Below the pieces are notes generated by a model that worked only from the letters and a program-made list of their open reading frames with translations, had not been told where the DNA came from and searched no databases. From Deltaproteobacteria bacterium (GTDB lineage Bacteria > Myxococcota_A > Polyangia > Haliangiales > Haliangiaceae): a stretch of 41,443 nucleotides of DNA. This document shows positions 8,960 through 17,247 of this stretch, piece after piece. Position 1 is the first letter of the stretch. Each line of letters begins with the position of its first letter. The stretch spans positions 5,070-46,512 of the forward strand of contig VBLP01000561.1 in the NCBI GenBank assembly GCA_005887925.1, in the 5' to 3' direction. The translations under genes and the position numbers were made by a program.

Positions 8960-11682
8960 CGCTCAAGCTGTCGTCGCGCGACGGCCTTCCGAGCGACGAC
9001 ATCCGGTCGATCCTCGTCGCGCGCGACGGCGCGATCTGGCTCGGGACGTTTCGCGGGCTCGCGCAGTGGAAGGCCGGCCGGCTGTCGCGCGGCCCGGCGG
9101 CGCTCGACGGCATCTCGATCGACCGCATCGCGCAGGACCAGCGCGGCGAGCTGTGGTGCGCGACGGCGAACGGGCTCGCGCACATCAGCGGCGGTCTCGT
9201 CGAGTGGCTCGGCGCGGATCGGCTGCCGAAGGTCCCGGTCCGCACGATCCTGTTCGACCGCGACGCCAACCTGTGGATCGGCACCGGCATGGGCGTCGCG
9301 CGGATGACCCCCGGTGGGCGGATCGACCTGCTGGCGCGGCCGATGGCGATGGTGCTGGCGCTGTTCGAGGACTCCGAGGGCAACCTCTGGATCGGCACCG
9401 AGGGCGGGCTCGATCGCCTGCGCGACGGCGACGTGATCCCGTTCGGCGCCGCGCAAGGCGGGCCCGATTCCGTGGCGATGACGGTGCGCCAGGACGCGAG
9501 CGGGGCGATCTGGCTGGGATCGAATGAGGGCCTGCACCGGATCACGCCCGGCGACACCACCGCGACGCTGATCGCCGGTGACCGCGGCATGGTGTTCGGG
9601 ATCTTTCCGGACGCGCGGGGCGACATCTGGTTCGGCGCGCGCGACGGCAGCGTCGGGCGGTGGCGCGACGGCAAGTTCGCGTGGCTCGGGCGGCGGCCGT
9701 GGGAGCGCGTCCGCGGGTTCTCCGAGACCCGCGACGGGATGTGGCTGGGGACCGACGACGGCGCGTTTCTCCTGCGCGGCGACCGGCTCGAGGACGCCGT
9801 GCCGGTGCTGGCCGGCGTCGCGGTCAGCGCGATCATGGCGGATCCGGCGGGCGGGGTGTGGCTCGCCACCGAGAGCGGCGTGATGCGCTGGATCGCGGGC
9901 GCGTTCGCTCCGGTGCCACCGGGCGGGCCGCCGAGCCACACGTCGGCGACGATGCTGCAGTTCGATCCCGACGGCACGATGTGGGTCGGCACCGAGGGCG
10001 CGGGGCTGTGGCGACTGCGCGAGGGCCGATGGTTCGCGTTCACGTCGAAGGACGGGATGTTCGACGACCTGGTGTGGCGGCTGATCGACGACGGCCGCGG
10101 CAACCTGTGGATGTCGTCCAACCGCGGGATCTGGACGGTGAGCCGGCGCCAGCTCAAGGAGCGCGCCGAGGGCGTCCGCCAGACCATCGACTACGTGCTG
10201 TACGGCGAGGCCGACGGCATGCCGAGCCGCGAGTGCGATGGCTCGATCGATCCGGCGGGCTGGCGCGCCCAGGACGGCCGGCTGTGGTTCCCGACGGTCA
10301 AGGGCTTCGCCGTGATCGATCCCGCGCACCTGCACCCGACGCCGCCGGCCGACGCGCTGATCGACACCGTGCGGGTCGACGGCCAGGCGCAGCGCACCGC
10401 GCCGGCGCTCGACCTCGCGCCCGGAAAGAGCCGGCTCGAGATCGCCTACACCGCGCCGGCGCTGCGCTACCCCGAGCGGCTGCGCTTCCGCTACCGGCTC
10501 GACGGCTTCGACCGGACCTGGAACGACGCCGGGGTGCAGCGCGTGGCGCAGTACACCAACCTGGCGCCGGGCGACTACCGCTTCGTCGTCGAGGCCGGCC
10601 GCGACGGTGCATGGGGCCGCGCGGCGGCCATCGCGATCACGCTGCGGCCGCACTTCTACCAGACCGGCGGGTTCGACGCGCTCGCGATCGCGATGATCGT
10701 GCTCGCGATCGTGGCGGTGCCGCTGCTCCGGATCCGCCAGCTCCGCGCCCGCGAGAAGGAGCTCGCCGAGCGGATCCGCGAGGCCGTCCACGAGCTCGCC
10801 GAGCGCGAGCAGCGGCTGCGCGACGCCCAGGCCCAGCTGGTCGAGGCGTCGCGGCTCGCCGGCCGGTCCGACGTCGCGACCGCGGTGCTGCACAACGTCG
10901 GCAACGTGCTCAACAGCGTGAACGTCTCGGCCAGCCTGATCAACGACATCGTCGGAAAGCTCAAGACCAGCAACCTGTCGAAGATCGCCGGCATGATCAG
11001 CGATCACCGCGACGACCTCGCGCAGTTCTTCCGCGACGATCGGCGCGGCCAGAAGCTGCCCGAGTACTTCAGCCAGCTCCACGACGTCCTCGAGCGCGAC
11101 CGGACCGCCGCGCTGACCGAGCTGAAGTCCCTGATGCGGAATCTCGATCACATCAAGATCGTGGTCAGCTCGCAGCAGTCGCACGTCAAGCCGGGCGCCG
11201 CGATCGAGACCTTCGAGGTCCACCAGCTGCTCGACGACGCGATCAAGCTCAGCGCCGCGTCGCGCGCCCAGGATGCGATCGAGATCGTCCGCGACTTCGC
11301 CGCGCTGCCTCCGGTCGTGCTCGACCGCCACAAGGCGCTGCAGATCCTCGTCAACCTGCTCGCCAACGCGCGCGACGCGGTGATGGCCAGGCCGATCGGC
11401 GCGCGCCGGATCACGGTCGGCGTGCAGCGCGGCAGCGCCGGCAGCTTCGAGGTCGCGATCGAGGACAATGGCTGCGGCATCGACCCGCAGAACCTCGACA
11501 AGATCTTCCAGCTCGGCTTCACCACCAAGCCGCACGGCAACGGCCTGGGCCTGCATTACAGCGCATGCGCCGCGCTCGAGCTCCACGGCAAGCTGGCCGC
11601 TCGCTCGGCGGGCATCGGCCGGGGCGCCGCGTTCGTGCTGGTCTTGCCGGTCGACGGCCCGGCCGCCGCGGCCGCGGCCTGA
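8956..11682 (+). CDS. Propeller sensor histidine kinase, main part
   Basis: 908 residues from the GTG at 8956. Propeller repeats fill roughly residues 1-450 (SRDGLPSDDIRS, AIWLGTFRGL, LWIGTGMGVARM, LWIGTEGGLDRL and others). A Y_Y_Y-type domain follows (RFRYRLDGFDRTWNDAG, YTNLAPGDYRF), then one membrane segment (ALAIAMIVLAIVAVPLL), a coiled coil and the kinase core. The phospho-acceptor helix is GRSDVATAVLHNVGNVLNSVN. The ATPase has N box LVNLLANARDAV, G1 DNGCGID, F box IFQLGFTTK and G2 GNGLGLH. There is no receiver domain, so a separate response regulator is needed and none is nearby. The secretion signal lies in the preceding frame; without it the propeller may not reach the periplasm. Ends 54 bases from the convergent MFS gene. 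Confidence 0.85.
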   Translation: MTLKLSSRDGLPSDDIRSILVARDGAIWLGTFRGLAQWKAGRLSRGPAALDGISIDRIAQDQRGELWCATANGLAHISGGLVEWLGADRLPKVPVRTILFDRDANLWIGTGMGVARMTPGGRIDLLARPMAMVLALFEDSEGNLWIGTEGGLDRLRDGDVIPFGAAQGGPDSVAMTVRQDASGAIWLGSNEGLHRITPGDTTATLIAGDRGMVFGIFPDARGDIWFGARDGSVGRWRDGKFAWLGRRPWERVRGFSETRDGMWLGTDDGAFLLRGDRLEDAVPVLAGVAVSAIMADPAGGVWLATESGVMRWIAGAFAPVPPGGPPSHTSATMLQFDPDGTMWVGTEGAGLWRLREGRWFAFTSKDGMFDDLVWRLIDDGRGNLWMSSNRGIWTVSRRQLKERAEGVRQTIDYVLYGEADGMPSRECDGSIDPAGWRAQDGRLWFPTVKGFAVIDPAHLHPTPPADALIDTVRVDGQAQRTAPALDLAPGKSRLEIAYTAPALRYPERLRFRYRLDGFDRTWNDAGVQRVAQYTNLAPGDYRFVVEAGRDGAWGRAAAIAITLRPHFYQTGGFDALAIAMIVLAIVAVPLLRIRQLRAREKELAERIREAVHELAEREQRLRDAQAQLVEASRLAGRSDVATAVLHNVGNVLNSVNVSASLINDIVGKLKTSNLSKIAGMISDHRDDLAQFFRDDRRGQKLPEYFSQLHDVLERDRTAALTELKSLMRNLDHIKIVVSSQQSHVKPGAAIETFEVHQLLDDAIKLSAASRAQDAIEIVRDFAALPPVVLDRHKALQILVNLLANARDAVMARPIGARRITVGVQRGSAGSFEVAIEDNGCGIDPQNLDKIFQLGFTTKPHGNGLGLHYSACAALELHGKLAARSAGIGRGAAFVLVLPVDGPAAAAAA

Positions 11683-11736
11683 CCGCTCCGGACACTGCGT
11701 GGATGCATCGCGACACCGGCGGCGCGGTGATCTCGG

Positions 11737-12948
11737 TCAGGCGCCGTGGCCGGCTTCCTCGGGCGGGCGGACGGCGCGGAACGCGCGCCACAGCAGGAGG
11801 TCGTAGCTGATCTTCATGGCGGCGCCGATCACGAGCGGCAGGTAGAGCCGGTCGCCGGTCATGATCAGGCCGGCGAGGCCCGGGGCGACGGCCCACGCGC
11901 CGAGCCGGACCAGGTTGGTGATGCCGGACGCGACGGTGCGCTCGCCGGGACGGACCACGGCGAGGACGTAGGACTGGCGGGTCGGGACATCCATCTCGAC
12001 CAGGCCCTCGCGCAACAGGAACAGCACGGCGGCGACCGCGAAGCTCGGCGCGAACGCGACGGTGACCAGCAGCAGGCTCGACGGGATGTGGCTGAACACC
12101 ATGGTGTTGACCAGACCGATCCGGCGCGCGAGCCACGCGGCGCCCAGGTGCGAGACGGCGTTGAGGATGCGGGCGCCGAAGAACAGCGCGGCGATCGTGG
12201 CCTCGGAGGCCGCGAAGCGCTCGAAGAAGAAGTAGGAGATCAGCGCGGTGGTGAGGAAGCCGCCGCCGAGGCCGTCGAGCGCGAACAGCGCCGAGATCCG
12301 GGTGATGATCGCGCGGCTGGCCGGCGACAGCGCGGGCCGCGCCGACCGGCCGTGCTCGATCGTCGGGCCGAGCGCGAGGTAGAGCACGAGCACGGCGAGC
12401 GCGGCGACGGCGCAGCCGAGCACGACCGCGCGGTGGGCGTCGGCGGCGCCGAGCCGGGTGCGCTCGGCGAGCCAGACCGGCAGGCCCGCGAGCAGCGCGC
12501 CGGCGGCGTGGCCGACGTCCTGGAGCATGGTGTAGACCGCGATCACGCGGGTACGCTCGGCGTCGCCGGCGGTGCTGGGCAGCGCGGCCTGCTCGAGGAT
12601 CAGCGCGGCGCCGCGGTCCTTGCCCATGCCGTTGACCATGCCGGCGAAGCCGGCGATCGCGAGCGCGAGCGGGCCGGAGGCGAGCGCGAAGCCCGCGGTG
12701 CCGGCGGCGCCGCACGCGGTGACGGCGATCAGGAAGCGGCGTCGGCCGACGCGGTCCGCGGTGAACGTGGCGGCGAGCGCGGCGAGCGCGGCGCCGGCGA
12801 GCCCGGCGGAGATCACCAGGCCGAGCGCGGCGCGATCGATCGCGAGCGTGGCGAGGTAGCCACCGAGGCTGACGCCGAGCGTGCTCGTCGTGGTCGCGCG
12901 CACGAACGCGGTCGCGAACAGGATGCGGCGATCGCGGAGCGCGGTCAT
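11737..12948 (-). CDS. Major facilitator superfamily transporter
   Basis: 403-residue inner-membrane protein with about twelve hydrophobic segments. The loop after the second helix carries ADRVGRRRF, the MFS motif A position. The mid-protein loop is basic (GPTIEHGRSARP). I chose the ATG at 12948 (MTALRDRRILFATAF) because the 27 residues that an upstream ATG at 13029 would add are Ala/Pro/Arg-rich and unlike a transporter N-terminus. The longer start cannot be excluded. The gene diverges from the superoxide dismutase gene and converges on the kinase gene. Substrate is unknown; a drug or metabolite exporter is the commonest role for proteins of this size. Confidence 0.85.
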   Translation of the reverse strand: MTALRDRRILFATAFVRATTTSTLGVSLGGYLATLAIDRAALGLVISAGLAGAALAALAATFTADRVGRRRFLIAVTACGAAGTAGFALASGPLALAIAGFAGMVNGMGKDRGAALILEQAALPSTAGDAERTRVIAVYTMLQDVGHAAGALLAGLPVWLAERTRLGAADAHRAVVLGCAVAALAVLVLYLALGPTIEHGRSARPALSPASRAIITRISALFALDGLGGGFLTTALISYFFFERFAASEATIAALFFGARILNAVSHLGAAWLARRIGLVNTMVFSHIPSSLLLVTVAFAPSFAVAAVLFLLREGLVEMDVPTRQSYVLAVVRPGERTVASGITNLVRLGAWAVAPGLAGLIMTGDRLYLPLVIGAAMKISYDLLLWRAFRAVRPPEEAGHGA

Positions 12949-13055
12949 CGCGCGGCGCGGCCTCGCGGGAGCGCCGCCCGCCGGCGGGGCGCGAGCAGCC
13001 GGCGCATCGCCATGGAGCGCTTGTATCACGCGTGAAACGCGCGTATCAACGCGGC

Positions 13056-13790
13056 ATGCAGATCCATCGTCGCGACCTCCTCGTCAGCGGTGCCGCCGGC
13101 GGCGCCGCGCTGCTCGCAGCGAGCGCAGTTGCGGGCGCAGCCCCCGAAGCTCATCCCGCGGGCCGGCCGAAACCGCCGGTGGGCCCCGGCAAGCACGAGG
13201 CGGTGCCGCTGCCGTTCAAGGCGGGCTCGCTCACCGGGATCTCCGAGAAGATGATCACGGCGCACCACGACAAGAATTACGCCGGCGCGGTCACCAACCT
13301 CAACAAGGTCGAGACCGACCTGGCGGCGCTCAAGCCGGATGCGCCGGGTTACCTGGTCGCCGGGCTGCGCGAGCGCGAGCTGCTGTACGCCAACTCGATG
13401 ACCTTGCACGAGCACTACTTCGGCAACCTCGGCGGCAACGGCAAGCGCTCGGGCGCGCTCGAGACCCGGCTCGGCGGCGACTTCGGCGCCGCGGGCTGGG
13501 AGGGCCAGTTCCGCGCCGATGGCCTGGCGCTCGGCGGCGGGAGCGGCTGGGTCGTGCTCGCGCTCAACCTGCACGACGGCCGGCTGCGCATCGCGCACGC
13601 GGGCAACCACACCCAGACCCTGGCGTTCGGCGCGCCACTGCTCGTGCTCGACATGTACGAGCACGCCTACCAGCTGGACTACGGGCCCGACCACGCCAAG
13701 TACATCGAGGCGTTCTTCAAGAACATCGCGTGGGAGATGGTCGAGAAGCGCTACGACCACGCGATGAAGGCCTACGCCGTCCTGGGGTGA
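13056..13790 (+). CDS. Tat-exported Fe/Mn-type superoxide dismutase
   Basis: 244 residues from the ATG at 13056; an ATG at 13032 would add eight. The N-terminus MQIHRRDLLVSGAAGGAALL is a twin-arginine signal, so the enzyme should be exported folded with its metal. The four metal ligands are present: His in TAHHDKNY, His in MTLHEHYFGNLGG, and Asp and His in VLDMYEHAYQLDYG. Several normally invariant second-shell residues differ: the HHxxY part of the KHHxxYV gateway reads NYAGAV here, so the positions of E. coli SodB His30 and Tyr34 are Asn and Ala. The outer-sphere Gln position of MnSOD is His (AGNHTQTL), as in archaeal/cambialistic enzymes. Fold assignment is firm; activity and metal choice need testing. 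Confidence 0.88.
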   Translation: MQIHRRDLLVSGAAGGAALLAASAVAGAAPEAHPAGRPKPPVGPGKHEAVPLPFKAGSLTGISEKMITAHHDKNYAGAVTNLNKVETDLAALKPDAPGYLVAGLRERELLYANSMTLHEHYFGNLGGNGKRSGALETRLGGDFGAAGWEGQFRADGLALGGGSGWVVLALNLHDGRLRIAHAGNHTQTLAFGAPLLVLDMYEHAYQLDYGPDHAKYIEAFFKNIAWEMVEKRYDHAMKAYAVLG

Positions 13791-13811
13791 CGCCGATCCC
13801 GTGATTTTCCC

Positions 13812-13840
13812 TTGACGGGTGTTCCGGTACCCGGAACGCT
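13812..13840 (+). promoter_or_regulatory. Candidate promoter with palindromic operator
   Basis: A TTGACG hexamer (13812-13817) lies just left of a perfect 7-bp inverted repeat GTTCCGG-TAC-CCGGAAC (13821-13837). A poor -10-like sequence overlaps the palindrome's right end. The repeat would sit within the spacer or -10 region, a normal place for a repressor or MerR-type operator. It lies about 70 bases upstream of the VOC gene start. The palindrome is seen directly; the promoter reading is inference. Confidence 0.4.
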
Positions 13841-13894
13841 ACGCCCAGCGTGCGGCGACCGCGGTGGCGCGGCCGCGATCGGCGCGAGATCAGC

Positions 13895-13900
13895 GAGGAG
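13895..13900 (+). promoter_or_regulatory. Ribosome-binding site fixing the VOC start
   Basis: GAGGAG seven bases before the ATG at 13908. It favours this start over longer in-frame alternatives whose added residues look non-coding. Confidence 0.7.
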
Positions 13901-13907
13901 AACACGG

Positions 13908-14441
13908 ATGAACAGGCGTCCCACCAGGCTTCATCACACGGCATACGTGTCCCGGGACCTCGAGAAGACCCGGGCGTTCTACGAGGACATCATCGGCCTC
14001 CCGCTCGACGCGACGTGGTGCGAGTCCGACGAGCTGTTCGGCGAGGTCCGCACGTACTGCCACTGCTTCTTCGGGCTCGAGGACGGCAGCGCCCTGGCGT
14101 TCTTCCAGTTCGCCAGCCCGCGCGACGCCGAGGAGTTCGGGCCCAAGATGCCCGACACGCCGTTCCACCACATCGCGCTCCACGTCGACCGCGGCACGCA
14201 GGCCGCGATCGAGGCGCGGCTCGCCGCGGCGGGGTATCGCGAGCCGGACACCTACGTGCTCGAGCACGGCTACTGCCGCTCGCTGTACGCGGTCGATCCC
14301 AACGGCATGATCGTCGAGCTGACCTGCGACACGGCCGAGGCGATCAGGCCCGACGTCGTCAGGTCGCGCCGCGACAGGGCGCACGGCGAGCTCCAGCGCT
14401 GGCTCGCCGGCGATCACACCTCGAACAACACGTATCGCTGA
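13908..14441 (+). CDS. VOC-family (glyoxalase/dioxygenase-like) protein
   Basis: 177 residues of the vicinal-oxygen-chelate superfamily, which includes glyoxalase I and extradiol dioxygenases. The paired beta-alpha-beta modules are visible: RLHHTAYVSRDLEKTRAFYEDIIGLPL opens module one, and TPFHHIALHVDRG with LYAVDPNGMIVELT makes up module two. Candidate metal ligands are the His in LHHTAY, the His in FHHIAL and the Glu in IVELT. A strong ribosome-binding site supports the start. The polysaccharide deacetylase gene begins 16 bases after the stop, so the two are probably co-transcribed. Substrate is unknown; the Cys-rich stretch RTYCHCFFG is unusual for glyoxalase I. Confidence 0.85.
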   Translation: MNRRPTRLHHTAYVSRDLEKTRAFYEDIIGLPLDATWCESDELFGEVRTYCHCFFGLEDGSALAFFQFASPRDAEEFGPKMPDTPFHHIALHVDRGTQAAIEARLAAAGYREPDTYVLEHGYCRSLYAVDPNGMIVELTCDTAEAIRPDVVRSRRDRAHGELQRWLAGDHTSNNTYR

Positions 14442-14457
14442 GCGCGCGGCGTTCGCG

Positions 14458-15105
14458 ATGAGCCGCGTCACGCTGTCGTTCGACAACGGTCCGGATCCGG
14501 ACGTCACGCCCGCGGTGCTGGACGTGCTGCGCGACCGCGGCGTGGCCGCGCAGTTCTACGTGCTGGGCAAGCACCTGGCCGACCCGCGGCGCCGCCGGCT
14601 GGTCGAGCGCGCGCGCGACGAGGGCCACGCGATCGGCAACCACTCGTACAGCCACGGCGTGCCGCTGGGCCAGGACCTGCGGCCCGACGCCGCGCTCGCC
14701 GAGATCGCCGCGACCGAGGCGCTGCTCGCCCCGCTGGTCCCCGGGCCGAAGCGGTTCCGGCCGCACGGCGGCGGCGCGCTCGGCCGCCACCTGCTCAGCC
14801 CGAGCGCGGTGGCTTATCTCGTCGATCACGGCTACTCGTGCATCCTGTGGAACAGCGTGCCCAGGGACTGGATCGACCCGGAGGGCTGGCCGGCCCGCGC
14901 GCTCGCCGACTGCGCCACGCGGCCGCACACGCTGCTCGTGCTGCACGACATCCCGGGCGCCAGCCTGGCCGGCCTCGCCGGCTTCATCGACGCCGCCCGC
15001 GGCCGCGGCTTCGAGCTCGCGTGCGACGTGCCGGCCGACTGCGCGCCGATCGTCGACGGCCGCATCACCGCCAGCCTCGACGGCATCGTCGCGCCGATCG
15101 CGTGA
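14458..15105 (+). CDS. Polysaccharide deacetylase (NodB-like)
   Basis: 215-residue carbohydrate esterase 4 domain protein without an obvious signal peptide. NodB motifs can be followed in order: SFDNGPDP (motif 1, residues 7-14), HSYSH (motif 2, His62 and His66), RPHGG (motif 3, 101-105), a Trp-containing block (WNSVPRDW) and VLHD (motif 5, His163). Motif 1 normally reads TFDDGP: the first Asp is the catalytic base and the second binds the metal. Here the second is Asn10, while both metal-binding histidines remain. The enzyme may still bind a metal through the His pair or act differently. Likely operon partner of the VOC protein. Without a signal peptide a cytoplasmic substrate is possible. 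Confidence 0.82.
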   Translation: MSRVTLSFDNGPDPDVTPAVLDVLRDRGVAAQFYVLGKHLADPRRRRLVERARDEGHAIGNHSYSHGVPLGQDLRPDAALAEIAATEALLAPLVPGPKRFRPHGGGALGRHLLSPSAVAYLVDHGYSCILWNSVPRDWIDPEGWPARALADCATRPHTLLVLHDIPGASLAGLAGFIDAARGRGFELACDVPADCAPIVDGRITASLDGIVAPIA

Positions 15106-15187
15106 CCGGCCGCGGACGACGCTCGCGAATTCGGCAGCAGCGGATTCACTGCGAGCGGCGCCCGGCCGCTCGGCGGGCGCGCGCGGA

Positions 15188-15460
15188 TCACGACACGTAG
15201 ACGATCGGGGGCAGCGCGGGCAGCGCGGCCGGGGGATCACCGGTGAAGAACGGGCCGATCGGATCGAACAGCCTGCGCAGCGGCCGGGCCTGCGCCAGCG
15301 CCTCGCGGCGCGAGCCGCAGCCGGCGATCAGCGCGGTGCGGAACGGCTCGTCGCGGTCGTCGGCCCAGTCGAGCGCGACCAGCGCGATCCATTGATCGGG
15401 GAAGCGCCGGCAGATCTCGCTCCAGGTCAGCGGCTCGGAGACGGACCACACATCGCTCAT
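15188..15460 (-). CDS. Small conserved-looking hypothetical protein
   Basis: 90 residues starting MSDVWSVSEPLTWSEICRR. The ATG at 15460 has GGAGG nine bases upstream, a better start than longer in-frame options. The sequence alternates acidic and aromatic residues (FPDQWIALVALDWADDRDEPFRTALIAGCGS), is followed by REALAQARPLRRLF, and ends in a proline-rich tail. It looks like a small soluble alpha/beta protein. No signal, membrane segment or known motif. I do not recognise the family. It is a single gene convergent with the deacetylase gene. Confidence 0.6.
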   Translation of the reverse strand: MSDVWSVSEPLTWSEICRRFPDQWIALVALDWADDRDEPFRTALIAGCGSRREALAQARPLRRLFDPIGPFFTGDPPAALPALPPIVYVS

Positions 15461-15660
15461 GGGATCCAGCCTCCGGGGCCTCGATCGCGCGGGCAAGTTT
15501 TCGGCGGCTGCCCGCCGCGGATCGCTGCGGCCGCGACGTGGGCGATCGGAGCACATGCGAATTGGCCGGCGTCGCGCGAGGCACGACCGAATTTAGCGAA
15601 ACTTAGGAATCTTCCGATGCGGCGATTCCACACCAGCCAGACTCACTGGAGAGTGCCCCA
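15461..15660. other. Divergent intergenic region
   Basis: 200 bases between two divergent genes. The right half is AT-richer (for example AATTTAGCGAAACTTAGGAA, 15592-15611) and probably carries the lipoprotein gene promoter. A ribosome-binding site GGAGAG (15648-15653) lies seven bases before the ATG at 15661. Confidence 0.5.
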
Positions 15661-17247
15661 ATGACAGCTCGGTTGGTCTGGATCGCAGTTCCCGCAATCG
15701 TCTCGGCGTGTACCGGCAATGCCGACGTCGGGACGACGGACGACGTCAGCACCGTATCCCAAGTCGTAGAAATCACCCGCGACTTCAAGCATGATGAATC
15801 GCCGCCGCTGCGCAGCCTGCCCGTGCTGACCCAGCGCTCGAAGGGCAAGCACGAGGAGCCGCGCCACGTGTTCGCCCCGCCCGATGGGCTGGCCCAGGGC
15901 GAGATCGATCCGGCGCTGCAAGCGGGAGTGCCGGCGGCCAGCACCGCGGCTCCCCTCCTCGCCATCGCCGGCGTGGGTAATGGTGATTACGGGTTTGCTC
16001 CGGACGCTGCACCGCCGGATACCAACGGCGCAGTCGGCGCCACGCAGTTCGTGCAGTGGGTCAACGAATCGTTCGCCGTGTTCGACAAGACCACCGGCGC
16101 GCTGGTGTTCGGCCCGGCGCTCGGAAACACCTTGTGGCAGGGCTTCGGCGGGCCGTGCGAGGCGAACAACGACGGAGATCCGATCGCGCAGTACGACAAG
16201 ATCGCCAATCGCTGGGTCCTGTCGCAGTTCTCGGTCAACAGCGGTTTCTTCCAGTGCATCGCGGTATCGACCACCTCGGACGCGACCGGCACGTACTTCC
16301 GCTACGCGTTCGCGCAGCCCAACTTCAACGACTATCCCAAGATCGGCGTGTGGCCGGACGCGTACTACGTGACGTTCAACATGTTCACGTCGACGTTCCT
16401 CGGCGCGCGGGTATGCGCGTTCGATCGCGCGCAGATGACGGCCGGCGGCGCCGCCACCCAGGAGTGCTTCCAGCTGTCGAACTCGTTCGCCAGCCTGCTA
16501 CCGGCCGACCTCGACGGCGCGGCGTCGCCGCCGCCGGCCGGCTCGCCGAACTACCTGCTCAACTTCGGCACCAACTCGCTGCGGCTGTGGAAGGCCCACG
16601 TCGACTTCGCCACGCCGGCCAACGCCACGTTGACCGGGCCGGCCACGATCGCGGTCAACGCGTTCTCGCCGGCGTGCGGCGGCGGCGCGTGCATCCCGCA
16701 GCCCGGCACCCGCGAGGCGCTCGACTCGCTCGGCGACCGCCTGATGTATCGCCTGGCCTATCGCAACCGCGGCGGGGTCGAGACCCTCGTGGTCAGCCAC
16801 AGCGTGAAGGTCAGCGGCAGCAAGAGGTCGGAAGTCGACGGCGTCCGCTGGTACGAGCTGCGCAACCCCAACGGCGCGCCGACCGTGGCGCAGCAGGCGA
16901 CGTTCTCGCCGGACGCGACGTCGCGCTGGATGCCGAGCGCGGCGATGGACAAGGCCGGCAACATCGCGGTCGGCTACAGCGCGTCGTCGAGCACGGTCCA
17001 CCCCGCGGTCCGCTACGCGGTCCGCCTGGCGGCCGATCCGCTGAACACGCTCGAGGCCGAGACCTCGCTGATCGAGGGCGCCGGCTCGCAGCTGACCAAC
17101 CTCAACCGCTGGGGCGACTACAGCGCGATGACGGTCGATCCGGTCGACGACTGCACGTTCTGGTACACCAGCGAGTACCAGAAGGCCAACGGCACCTTCA
17201 ACTGGAGCACCCGGATCACGTCGTTCAAGCTCCCGACCTGCCTGTAG
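15661..17247 (+). CDS. Secreted lipoprotein, propeller-like, unknown function
   Basis: 528 residues with a short lipoprotein signal ending in the lipobox VSAC (Cys17), so it is probably anchored in a membrane. The body has no catalytic motif that I recognise. Its blocks (GNGDYGFAPDAAPPDTNGAVG, QWVNESFAVFDKTTGALVFGP, DPIAQYDKIANRWVLSQF, YPKIGVWPDAYYVTFNMF, RWGDYSAMTVDPVDDCTFWY) recur in large secreted proteins of myxobacteria and acidobacteria and suggest a beta-propeller-like repeat fold. Several cysteines are present (GPCEANNDG, ACGGGACIP), consistent with an oxidising compartment. Its last 23 bases overlap the end of the convergent gene, leaving no room for a terminator. Exact role unknown. 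Confidence 0.82.
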   Translation: MTARLVWIAVPAIVSACTGNADVGTTDDVSTVSQVVEITRDFKHDESPPLRSLPVLTQRSKGKHEEPRHVFAPPDGLAQGEIDPALQAGVPAASTAAPLLAIAGVGNGDYGFAPDAAPPDTNGAVGATQFVQWVNESFAVFDKTTGALVFGPALGNTLWQGFGGPCEANNDGDPIAQYDKIANRWVLSQFSVNSGFFQCIAVSTTSDATGTYFRYAFAQPNFNDYPKIGVWPDAYYVTFNMFTSTFLGARVCAFDRAQMTAGGAATQECFQLSNSFASLLPADLDGAASPPPAGSPNYLLNFGTNSLRLWKAHVDFATPANATLTGPATIAVNAFSPACGGGACIPQPGTREALDSLGDRLMYRLAYRNRGGVETLVVSHSVKVSGSKRSEVDGVRWYELRNPNGAPTVAQQATFSPDATSRWMPSAAMDKAGNIAVGYSASSSTVHPAVRYAVRLAADPLNTLEAETSLIEGAGSQLTNLNRWGDYSAMTVDPVDDCTFWYTSEYQKANGTFNWSTRITSFKLPTCL

